33,946 nt of DNA, from the NCBI GenBank assembly GCA_002898795.1, contig BEIG01000026.1, positions 1-33,946 of the forward strand, given 5' to 3'. This DNA comes from a bacterium HR30. Its GTDB lineage: Bacteria > Desulfobacterota > Binatia > HRBIN30. A model generated the notes under the pieces. That model did no database searches, was not told the origin of the DNA, and saw nothing but the letters and a program-made list of their open reading frames with translations. Below, piece after piece: positions 8,380 through 15,164 of this stretch (position 1 is its first letter; the number at the start of each line of letters is the position of its first letter). The translations under genes and the position numbers were made by a program.

Positions 8380-8413
8380 CGTCTAGGGGCGGGTTCGAGC
8401 CCGCCCCTAGACG
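8380..8413 (-). terminator. 14-bp perfect hairpin downstream of the ferredoxin gene
   Basis: CGTCTAGGGGCGGG (8380-8393) is perfectly complementary to CCCGCCCCTAGACG (8400-8413), leaving a 6-base loop TTCGAG. It begins 20 bases after the ferredoxin stop on the minus strand and is followed there by TTTGCGG, a short T-run. Its position and strength suit a terminator for the Rrf2-ferredoxin unit. A repeated palindromic element is the alternative. Confidence 0.6.
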
Positions 8414-8432
8414 CGCTCCGGCCTTTTCTGGG

Positions 8433-8786
8433 TCAGCCGGTGTACCCCCACTTTCGCTTGTTTGCTTCGACTTGCTCCGGAGTTGGTTTGGGCTTTTGTT
8501 CGTGTTTCTTAACCTGAAATTCCCCGCTGTGCTCGCGAATTTCGTAATTGAGGGCAATGTCGCTCTTGAAAATTTCCGGTACAGCCGATTCTTCGAAAAT
8601 CGCTTGCCACGGGCATTCCGGTTCGCAGGCGCCGCAATCGATGCATTCGTCGGGGTGGATGTACAGTTGGTTGGGAAAATGCTCGCGGTTGGAACCGACG
8701 TATTCGTAAATGCAGTCCACGGGACAAACAGATACGCACGCCGTGTCTACACAGTCGATGCAAAGTCGCGTGATGATGTACGCCAT
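8433..8786 (-). CDS. fdxA: 7Fe ferredoxin ([3Fe-4S][4Fe-4S], FdI/FdxA type)
   Basis: A 117-residue electron carrier. The nine cysteines C9, C12, C17, C21, C25, C48, C51, C54 and C58 align with Azotobacter FdI. By that homology C9/C17/C58 would bind a 3Fe cluster, C21/C48/C51/C54 a 4Fe cluster, and C12/C25 would be free. The motifs [17 protein letters not shown] and [12 protein letters not shown] are plain. An insertion of about eight residues (around [11 protein letters not shown]) lengthens the loop between the halves relative to FdI. A Lys/Pro-rich C-terminal tail ([13 protein letters not shown]) follows. GGAGGAGAGG directly precedes the ATG. The gene lies 24 bases downstream of the Rrf2 regulator and shares its transcript, so it is probably under Rrf2 control. 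Its redox partner is not evident in the window. Confidence 0.9.
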   Translation of the reverse strand: MAYIITRLCIDCVDTACVSVCPVDCIYEYVGSNREHFPNQLYIHPDECIDCGACEPECPWQAIFEESAVPEIFKSDIALNYEIREHSGEFQVKKHEQKPKPTPEQVEANKRKWGYTG

Positions 8787-8810
8787 CCTCTCCTCCTTCC
8801 TTCTAGCGGC

Positions 8811-9263
8811 TCAATGTTCCGCAAGTTGATGTTTTTCTTGGAGCCGCGGGACGAGCCCGTAGCGATCGGCAATAGCCTGAATTGTGATTTGTTCCAGGTA
8901 CTGGGCTAATAATTGTTGCGCACCGCGCCAAATGTGAATTTGCGTACAAACCGGAGCGAAGCAGCAGGCTTCGTCTTCCTCGTTGACACAGTCAATCAAG
9001 CAAAGAGGACCTTCTACGCTCTCGTAGACTTCGCGCAAGGTAATGTCGCTCGCAGGCCTACCGAGTCGAAAGCCTCCCCTGGCGCCAGGCACCGAGGTCA
9101 GCAAGCCAGCCTCGACCAAGCTGCGCAGGATTTTGGAAAGAAACGGTGCCGGAATATTCTGCCGGACCTGAATTTCCCGGCGTGGAACAAATCGCCCCTG
9201 GGGCTGGGCCGCGACGTAGCAGAGCGCCCGCACCGCATAGTCGACCCGGCGCCCCACGTTCAT
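8811..9263 (-). CDS. Rrf2-family Fe-S transcriptional regulator
   Basis: A 150-residue Rrf2 regulator. The N-terminal winged helix starts MNVGRRVDYAVRALCYVA. The recognition region IPAPFLSKILRSLVEAGLL and the wing SVPGARGGFRLGRP match the family. The cluster loop carries C88, C92, C100, C101 and C106; the core spacing C92-x7-C100-x5-C106 is close to IscR/NsrR/RirA arrangements. Members sense iron, Fe-S supply, NO or redox state (family knowledge). Which signal applies here cannot be told. The ATG at 9263 has CCGGAG about eight bases upstream; the longer open frame to 9380 runs into its own promoter. It is first gene of a two-gene unit with the ferredoxin and probably autoregulated through the palindrome at 9371-9388. 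Confidence 0.87.
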   Translation of the reverse strand: MNVGRRVDYAVRALCYVAAQPQGRFVPRREIQVRQNIPAPFLSKILRSLVEAGLLTSVPGARGGFRLGRPASDITLREVYESVEGPLCLIDCVNEEDEACCFAPVCTQIHIWRGAQQLLAQYLEQITIQAIADRYGLVPRLQEKHQLAEH

Positions 9264-9370
9264 GATCGAACTCCGGTGGGAAAAACGGCTTCGAGTCACA
9301 GCAGCTCCGCAGTGTTCCTTTTCATATTTGCGCGTCCTTGGCGGCGTGCGCTCGAGCGCCCGAGCCAAAG

Positions 9371-9408
9371 AAGTAAGCATGACTACTTAAACGTGTGGCG
9401 GACTCCAA
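9371..9408 (-). promoter_or_regulatory. Sigma70-like promoter of rrf2-fdx with overlapping palindromic operator
   Basis: On the minus strand TTGGAG (9408-9403) and TAGTCA (9385-9380) are 17 bases apart, a standard -35/-10 arrangement. An imperfect 18-bp palindrome with half sites AAGTA/TACTT around a central CATG occupies 9371-9388 and covers the -10 box. This is the expected architecture for repression by the Rrf2 protein encoded about 110 bases downstream. A second, perfect 12-bp palindrome, GCGCTCGAGCGC, lies at 9348-9359 in the leader. Binding by the Rrf2 protein is inference. Confidence 0.5.
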
Positions 9409-9409
9409 G

Positions 9410-10297
9410 TCAACGTAAGCCGTGAGCCACCGCTTCGGCCACTCGAACCGCGTCGAGCGTGGCCGCCACATCGTGGGTGCGCACCATGGCTGCACCATGA
9501 AGCACGGCGATGGTGGCTGCGGCCAGCGAGGCTGCCAGCCGTTCGTTCGGGTCCGCCCGTCCCGTGATTTTACCTAGGAAAGATTTCCTGGAGGCGCTGA
9601 CCAAGAGCGGTCTCCCAAGCCGGCGAAAGCGCCGGAGGTGTCGAAGAATGATTAGGTCGACTTCATACCACGGAACGGCAGCGCTTCGGTAAAAGCCAAT
9701 GCCTGGGTCGAGAACTAAGCGATCCGCGGGTACTTGGGCTTGTCTTGCTCTGTTGCGGCAAGCGCGCAAAAGCCGCTCGATCATGGTTAAAGGCGACCCC
9801 CGTTCTTTTCCTCGAGGCTGGGCCATGAGGATTAGCCCTTTGGCTTGTCGGGCGACTTCCGGCATTTCTGGGTCAGCGGTGAGACCGCTAACGTCATTTA
9901 AAATTTGCGCGCCGGCGGCTAGCCCAGCGGCAGCCACCGTGGCGCGTTGCGTGTCGATAGAAATGGGAAGGTCAGTTTCCTCGCGTGCCACCTTGACGGC
10001 GGCAACCAGCCGGCGCTGTTCCTCCTCGGCATCGATCCACCCAGCCCGATAGGGTGCCGTGGACATGGCACCGAGATCGATGAGCGACGCACCTGCATCG
10101 GTTGCCTCCCGGACTCGTGCGGCCAAAGCCTTCTCACTTTGAGCCACGGAGCCAAGGAAAAATGACTCAGGACTTACATTGATGGCTGCCATGACGCGCG
10201 TGGGAAAGCCATCGCCCACCTCCAGGCCAGCGAGATTGGCGTAAATCCGGGGGCGTGGTTTACTTCCCTTTCCACTCGGGTTTGCGCTTTTGGGCAA
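9410..10297 (-). CDS. Dihydropteroate synthase-family protein, archaeal-like variant
   Basis: A TIM-barrel pterin-binding enzyme of up to 295 residues. DHPS motifs are clear: AAINVSPESF (pterin site Asn), SIDT, NDVSG, LDPGIGF, SASRKSFLG and VRTHDV. Two segments depart from bacterial FolP. The loop usually reading GGESTRPG is GAMSTAPYRAG, losing the conserved Arg, and the LMHMQG segment is LMAQPRG. SPESFxxGSV with MSTAPY is, from memory, the style of archaeal DHPS homologues. The enzyme may therefore condense a pterin pyrophosphate with an aromatic amine for folate or for a methanopterin-type cofactor; this is inference. The first usable start is a TTG at 10297, overlapping the end of the enoyl-CoA hydratase gene by 38 bases. 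The nearest ATG would remove about 35 residues and probably part of the fold, so the exact start is uncertain. Confidence 0.75.
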   Translation of the reverse strand: MPKSANPSGKGSKPRPRIYANLAGLEVGDGFPTRVMAAINVSPESFFLGSVAQSEKALAARVREATDAGASLIDLGAMSTAPYRAGWIDAEEEQRRLVAAVKVAREETDLPISIDTQRATVAAAGLAAGAQILNDVSGLTADPEMPEVARQAKGLILMAQPRGKERGSPLTMIERLLRACRNRARQAQVPADRLVLDPGIGFYRSAAVPWYEVDLIILRHLRRFRRLGRPLLVSASRKSFLGKITGRADPNERLAASLAAATIAVLHGAAMVRTHDVAATLDAVRVAEAVAHGLR

Positions 10298-11039
10298 ACG
10301 CCATCACTCCTTCCATTAAATCTTCGGAACGAAACAGCTCGCCAATGAGCGAATACGAGCGGCTCATTGCCTCTTCCAAAGGAAGTCCCTGGCTTTGCAT
10401 AGCGACTTGCTTGGTGGCGCGGACCGAAATGGGCGAGCATTCTAGAATCTCGTTGGCCCATCGTTCCGCAGCGGCCCGGAGCTCGCTCGCGGGAACCACT
10501 TCGTTGACGATGCCCCAGCGGTGTGCTTCTTGCGCCGTCATGTGTTTACCCGTGAGCATGTAGCCCATGGCAATTTTCAGTGGCAGGTGGCGAGGGAGCC
10601 GCTGCATGCCACCGGCGAGCGCGGCTAAGCCGACCCGGGGTTCGGGAAGCCCAAAACGGGCGTGCTCGGCGGCAACGATGATGTCGCACGCTAAGGCAAT
10701 CTCGAAACCCCCGCCAAGCGCGAAACCATTGACCGCAGCAATCACCGGCTTGAACAAATCGAACCTCGCGGTGATGCCACCGAAACCGCCGCTGCCAACC
10801 TGAATGTTGCCCATCCCTTGCGAGGCGGAATACTTGAGGTCATTGCCCGCCGAAAACGCCTTGTCTCCTGCGCCGGTAATAACGGCGACCCATGCATCGG
10901 CATCGGCGGCAAAGTCGTCGAATGCTTGGGACAGTTCCAAGTTTGCCGGTGGATGGAGGGCATTCATGACCTCAGGTCGGTTGATCGTGATCCACACGAT
11001 TCTCCCGGACTTTTCGTAACGGATAAACTCAAACGGCAT
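10260..11039 (-). CDS. Enoyl-CoA hydratase/isomerase family protein
   Basis: A crotonase-fold protein of 259 residues. Both catalytic glutamates are present: Glu113 in GGGFEIALACD and Glu133 in FGLPEPRVGL. The oxyanion-hole segments KAFSAGNDLKY (around residue 65) and the ALGGG stretch are also present. This supports hydration of a 2-enoyl-CoA. The GMQRLPRHLP and LTGKHMTAQEAHRWGIVNEVV segments resemble carnitinyl-CoA dehydratase/CaiD-like members, but the substrate cannot be fixed. The ATG at 11039 is preceded by GGAGG about six bases away; the longer frame to 11120 is not supported. Its 3' end overlaps the DHPS-like gene, suggesting translational coupling. Confidence 0.88.
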   Translation of the reverse strand: MPFEFIRYEKSGRIVWITINRPEVMNALHPPANLELSQAFDDFAADADAWVAVITGAGDKAFSAGNDLKYSASQGMGNIQVGSGGFGGITARFDLFKPVIAAVNGFALGGGFEIALACDIIVAAEHARFGLPEPRVGLAALAGGMQRLPRHLPLKIAMGYMLTGKHMTAQEAHRWGIVNEVVPASELRAAAERWANEILECSPISVRATKQVAMQSQGLPLEEAMSRSYSLIGELFRSEDLMEGVMAFAQKRKPEWKGK

Positions 11040-11411
11040 TCGTTGCCTCCCTGTGCGTAAAAAACTCGCTTGCCCAAAGGGCGAGCGGTGGACGCAGTAT
11101 GCGCGAGGTGCGCCTTCCACTCAAGCGTGGGTGCCGCCTCGGAAAAATCGCTGAGCCTTTTGCCGGTGGTGGCTTGCTCGCGGCTTTCGCCCAGAGTGCT
11201 GCTTCAGAAGCACGCCGGGCCCTTGCGTTCTATGCCAGAAAAGCTGGTGGGACAAAGAAGTTGTTCCACTGCGCCCAACAGGTACTCGCTCAAGATGCCT
11301 GGTTTCGCTTCCTTCTTGTCGCCACCACCCTTTGCTTGCCGCCGCGTTGGAGCGAGCTTCCGTCCCTACAACGATCGAGCGCGCTGCGCATGGGCCAGGG
11401 CAAGGAGCTTC
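11040..11411. other. Intergenic gap with no supported gene
   Basis: About 370 bases separate the enoyl-CoA hydratase start from the micro-ORF after transketolase. Open frames exist on both strands, but none has a family match, a signal sequence or a good ribosome site. The hydratase promoter should lie here. I could not pick out convincing -35/-10 boxes or a terminator hairpin. Confidence 0.4.
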
Positions 11412-11495
11412 CTAAGGCGTCAGTAGGTAGAGTAAGTCCAACGCCACGAAGGAACCCAGCACGGCACCGATGATTGCCCACACAAGGCGGCGCAT
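11412..11495 (-). CDS. 27-residue single-span membrane micro-protein after transketolase
   Basis: ATG at 11495 opens a frame encoding MRRLVWAIIGAVLGSFVALD followed by LLYLLTP and a TAG stop. The N-terminus has two arginines, then about 18 hydrophobic residues form one membrane helix with a GxxxG-like small-residue face (IIGAVLGS). It starts 8 bases after the transketolase stop, so it could be translated by reinitiation or coupling. A GAG-containing segment within the end of the upstream gene could act as a weak ribosome site. No family is recognised. Chance occurrence of such a hydrophobic frame is possible, but the spacing and positive-inside N-terminus favour a real small protein. Confidence 0.4.
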   Translation of the reverse strand: MRRLVWAIIGAVLGSFVALDLLYLLTP

Positions 11496-11503
11496 TCTCG
11501 GGC

Positions 11504-13522
11504 TCACGACTGCAACACCTCTCGCACAACCTGAGCAATATGTTCTGCGGTGAAGCCAAATTTTTCCACGTTCACTTCGCCTGGGGCCGAGGCTCCAAAT
11601 CTCTCCATGCCAATGACCCGGCCTTCCTCTCCCACCCAGCGTTCCCAGCCCAAAGGAACTGCCGCCTCGACGGCAACACGGGCAGTGATTGTTCGGGGAA
11701 GCACGTGCTCGCGATAGGCTGCATCTTGTTTGGCGAAAATCTCCCAAGACGGCATGGAGACCACACGCACCGCAAGGCGGTGCGATGCCAAGATCTTTTG
11801 TGCGGCAAGGGCTGGGTGCACCTCGGAACCCGAGGCGATGATGATCGCCCGGGGTTCCGCGGAACGAGGTTCGCTCAGGATGTAAGCGCCGCGTCTCAAC
11901 TCGCTTGCGGCGGCAAGACCCGTACGGTCGAGAACGGGCAGCTTCTGGCGGGAAAAAATCAGCGCAACGGGTCCTTCGCGGTAACTCATAGCCCAGCGCC
12001 AGGCTTCGGCTGCCTCGTTGGCGTCGCACGGGCGAATGACCACCAGGTTCGGAATGGCTCGCAAGGCAGCGAGGTGTTCGATGGGTTGATGGGTGGGTCC
12101 ATCTTCGCCGACGGCAATGGAGTCGTGAGTCCAGACGTAAATCACCGGCAGGTGACTCATTGCCGCTAGCCGCACGGGCGGCCGCATGTAGTCGGAGAAA
12201 ACGAGAAAGGTGGCCACATAAGGGCGAACCCCACCGTGGTAACAGAGGCCGTTAGCAATGGCGCCCATGGCGTGCTCTCGCACCCCAAAATGCAGGTTAC
12301 GCCCTGCTCCCGTTTGACCGTCGAAGGATTCTTCCCCTTTCAACGCCGTGTTGGTGGATACGGAGAGGTCGCCGTCTCCACCCAGGAGAAACGGCACCCG
12401 CCGGGCAATCGCATTGAGCACCTTCCCCCCGGCCACACGGGTAGCCATGGGTTCGGTGGAAGCAAAGAAGGGAATGTCGCGATCCCAGTCGGGCGGCAGT
12501 TCTCCCCTCAAGGTGCGGTGCCATTCTTCGGCAAGCTCTGGGTAGGCGTGTGCGTAAGCGGTAAAGCGCTCGTCCCATTCCTGTTGTGCCCGGGCACCCC
12601 TTTCCACCGCGGTCCGGAAGTGCGCGAGCGCAGCCTCGGGAACGTAAAAGGTTCGGTCGGGATCCCAACCAAGAGCTTGCTTGGTGAGGCGAACCTCTTC
12701 TTCACCCAGCGGGCTCCCGTGAGCTTCATGTGTTCCGGCCTTGTGCGGGGAACCGTACCCCAGCGTGGTGTGGACGATGATCAGCGCGGGACTCGAGGTG
12801 TCGCTTTCCGCTTCGGTGAGTGCCGAGTCAATCGCCGCCGTGTCGTGGTTCCCGTCAGCGACTTCGAACACCCGCCAGCCATAGGCACGGAAGCGGGCAG
12901 CTACGTCTTCGCGAGAAAAGGTGAGGCTGGTGGGGCCATCCAAAGAAACTCCATTGCTGTCGTAGAGAAAGATCAGCTTACCGAGCCGCAAGTGGCCGGC
13001 CAACGAGGCGGCTTCTGCACACACGCCTTCCATCATGTCGCCGTCCGACAAAAGCGCATACGTGCGATGGTCCACGATGCAGTGGCCGGGCCGGTTGAAG
13101 CGATGGGCCAGCACCCGTTCCGCAATGGCCATGCCGACTGCGTTCGCTGCCCCTTGCCCCAGTGGCCCGGTGGTCGCTTCCACACCTGGAGTCAGGCGGA
13201 ACTCCGGGTGGCCCGGGGTGATACTACCCCATTGGCGGAAAGACTGAAGGTCTTCGAGCGTTACGTCGTATCCGGTGAGAAACAGCAGGGCATAGAGCAA
13301 CATGCTGCCGTGACCAGCCGATAACACGAAACGGTCGCGGTCAGGCCACAAGGGATTGCGTGGATTGTGCCTTAGGTGGTGCTGCCAAAGCACGTAAGCC
13401 ATCGGTGCCGCCCCGAGCGGCATGCCGGGATGTCCGGAGTTCGCCTTTTGCACGGCATCGATAGCGAGCGTACGAATGGTGTTGATACAGAGTCGTTCCA
13501 ACTCGGGGTCGATGACACTCAC
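11504..13522 (-). CDS. tkt: Transketolase
   Basis: A thiamine-diphosphate enzyme of 672 residues, the normal full length, transferring two-carbon units in the pentose phosphate or Calvin pathways. Seen: [20 protein letters not shown] with the conserved His31, [28 protein letters not shown], and the ThDP pyrophosphate motif [11 protein letters not shown] ending in the downstream Asn ([11 protein letters not shown]). Also seen are the pyrimidine-domain [15 protein letters not shown] with its catalytic Glu and [20 protein letters not shown]. The start is taken as the GTG at 13522 ([10 protein letters not shown]) because GAGGAG lies about nine bases upstream; a longer frame to 13684 reads through the spacer. 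It lies 177 bases downstream of citrate synthase, which may give it its own promoter, and the 27-residue membrane ORF follows. Confidence 0.95.
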   Translation of the reverse strand: MSVIDPELERLCINTIRTLAIDAVQKANSGHPGMPLGAAPMAYVLWQHHLRHNPRNPLWPDRDRFVLSAGHGSMLLYALLFLTGYDVTLEDLQSFRQWGSITPGHPEFRLTPGVEATTGPLGQGAANAVGMAIAERVLAHRFNRPGHCIVDHRTYALLSDGDMMEGVCAEAASLAGHLRLGKLIFLYDSNGVSLDGPTSLTFSREDVAARFRAYGWRVFEVADGNHDTAAIDSALTEAESDTSSPALIIVHTTLGYGSPHKAGTHEAHGSPLGEEEVRLTKQALGWDPDRTFYVPEAALAHFRTAVERGARAQQEWDERFTAYAHAYPELAEEWHRTLRGELPPDWDRDIPFFASTEPMATRVAGGKVLNAIARRVPFLLGGDGDLSVSTNTALKGEESFDGQTGAGRNLHFGVREHAMGAIANGLCYHGGVRPYVATFLVFSDYMRPPVRLAAMSHLPVIYVWTHDSIAVGEDGPTHQPIEHLAALRAIPNLVVIRPCDANEAAEAWRWAMSYREGPVALIFSRQKLPVLDRTGLAAASELRRGAYILSEPRSAEPRAIIIASGSEVHPALAAQKILASHRLAVRVVSMPSWEIFAKQDAAYREHVLPRTITARVAVEAAVPLGWERWVGEEGRVIGMERFGASAPGEVNVEKFGFTAEHIAQVVREVLQS

Positions 13523-13699
13523 GCGCGTATTCTCCTCGACGAAGAAGATAGAAACCGCTTTCCAAAAGCGTGTCTGCCCGTCTCTAGCCCAAGGGCTCGG
13601 GCCATGCACGCGCCAGAGCGTATTCGCCCGGCAAGCAAGGCTTGGGGATCCAGTCCGCCGCACTGCTCGCCGGGCGCAATACAAACTGAGGGGAGCTGG

Positions 13700-15031
13700 T
13701 CAAATCGCCTCGCTCACCGCATCCTCCCGTTGGGTGGGCTCTGGCCGTTCTTCGATCGGAATGTAATGACGCTCGGGTTCGCCAATGTAAATCTGGCGGG
13801 GCCGTGTGATTTTCTGCTCGGGGTCGCGCACAAGCTCCGCCCACTGTGCCATCCATCCGGCAGTTCGCGGAATGGCGAAAAGAACAGGGAACATGGTGAC
13901 CGGGAAGCCCATGGCCTGGTAGATGATGCCAGAGTAGAAGTCGACGTTCGGGTAGAGTTTGCGGCTGATGAAGTAGTCGTCTTGCAAGGCAATTCGCTCC
14001 AGTTCAAGGGCGATGTCGATGAGCGGGTTTTTCCCGGTAACTTCGAAGACCTCGTAGGCGATTTTCTTGATGATCTTGGCCCGAGGATCATAGTTTTTGT
14101 ACACGCGGTGACCGAAGCCCATCAGCCGCCCCTCGCCCGATTTGAACTTTTTGATGTACTCAGGCACGCGGCTTACCGATCCGATTTCCATGAGCATGCG
14201 GATCACGGCTTCGTTGGCCCCGCCGTGCAGGGGCCCGTACAGGGCAGCTACGGCGGCAGCCACGGCGGAGTACGGATCGACCTGCGAGCTGGCCACGCTG
14301 CGAAGCGCATTGGTGGAGCAGTTTTGTTCGTGGTCGGCGTGGAGGATGAAAAGAACGTCGAGCGCGCGCTCGAGCACGGGGTCGGGCTTGTATTTGAGTT
14401 CGGTCATTTTCCACAGCATGGACATGAAGTTCCCCGTGTAGCTCAAGTCGTTGTCGGGATAGACGTACGGTAGCCCGCGCATCTTTCGGTACGCCCAAGC
14501 AGCAATCGTGGGGATTTTTCCGATGAGCCGGCGGGTCTGCAGACGGCGCGACTCCAAATCGTGGATGTTTTTTGCATCTGGGTAAAACGTGGACATGGCC
14601 CCGATGGTGCCCACGAGGATGCCCATGGGGTGGGCGTCGTAGCGGAAGCCCTCGATGAAGGTCTTGATGTTCTCGTGGACCATCGTGTGATTGGTAATGT
14701 TCTGCCGCCATGCGGCGAAGTGCTTGACGTCGGGCAGTTCCCCTTTCACGATGAGATACGCGGTCTCGAGGTAATTGCTCTTTTCTGCCAATTCCTCGAT
14801 CGGGTAGCCGCGATAGCGCAAAATGCCCTTTTCCCCGTCGATAAAGGTAATGCGGCTCTTGCACGTGGCCGTGTTCGTGAGCGCCGGATCGTACGAGAGC
14901 AAGCCCGGATCCTCGTCGTTCACCTTGATTTGTTTCAGATCCGCTGCCCGAATCGCGTTATGCTCGATAGGAATTTCGTACTGCTTACCCGTGCGATTAT
15001 CGATAATCGTCAATGTGTTTCTGCCGGTCAT
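13700..15031 (-). CDS. gltA: Citrate synthase (type II, GltA-like)
   Basis: A 443-residue citrate synthase condensing acetyl-CoA and oxaloacetate at the entry of the TCA cycle. The N-terminal beta domain (LTIIDNRTGKQYEIPIEHN) marks the hexameric, NADH-sensitive type II group of Gram-negative bacteria. Active-site elements are HADHEQNCST (residues 231-240), YGPLHGGANEAV with His269, GFGHRVYKNYDPRA (306-318) and VDFYSG with Asp364. GAGGAGG precedes the ATG at 15031; longer readings upstream are not coding-like. The gene is divergent from the GH3 gene, with a 133-base region between them that contains a 7-bp stem at 15102-15119. Confidence 0.96.
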   Translation of the reverse strand: MTGRNTLTIIDNRTGKQYEIPIEHNAIRAADLKQIKVNDEDPGLLSYDPALTNTATCKSRITFIDGEKGILRYRGYPIEELAEKSNYLETAYLIVKGELPDVKHFAAWRQNITNHTMVHENIKTFIEGFRYDAHPMGILVGTIGAMSTFYPDAKNIHDLESRRLQTRRLIGKIPTIAAWAYRKMRGLPYVYPDNDLSYTGNFMSMLWKMTELKYKPDPVLERALDVLFILHADHEQNCSTNALRSVASSQVDPYSAVAAAVAALYGPLHGGANEAVIRMLMEIGSVSRVPEYIKKFKSGEGRLMGFGHRVYKNYDPRAKIIKKIAYEVFEVTGKNPLIDIALELERIALQDDYFISRKLYPNVDFYSGIIYQAMGFPVTMFPVLFAIPRTAGWMAQWAELVRDPEQKITRPRQIYIGEPERHYIPIEERPEPTQREDAVSEAI

Positions 15032-15164
15032 GGCACCGCACCTCCTCTGCTGCATTATGGCTTGAGCGGAGAAAGGCGCAATTGCCTCCGGAGAGGTTTT
15101 TGCCGCTTGTGGAAGCGGCGCGGGTGTCTTGCGGGGGAACGCGTTGGAGCGTAGGGGCCGTTGC
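15032..15164. promoter_or_regulatory. Divergent control region between citrate synthase and the GH3 gene
   Basis: This region must hold both promoters. The clearest structure is GCCGCTT (15102-15108) and AAGCGGC (15113-15119), a perfect 7-bp inverted repeat with a 4-base loop. No T-run follows it on either strand, so an operator or leader hairpin is more likely than a terminator. The boxes themselves are not clear to me. Confidence 0.3.

Noticed and set aside
11099-11473. 124-codon plus-strand frame between hydratase and transketolase
   Set aside because: No ribosome site or family, and the C-terminal part is antisense to the micro-ORF.
13625-13676. Stem CGCCCGGC/GCCGGGCG after citrate synthase as a terminator
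   Set aside because: The loop is about 36 bases and there is no T-run, so it may be chance in GC-rich DNA.
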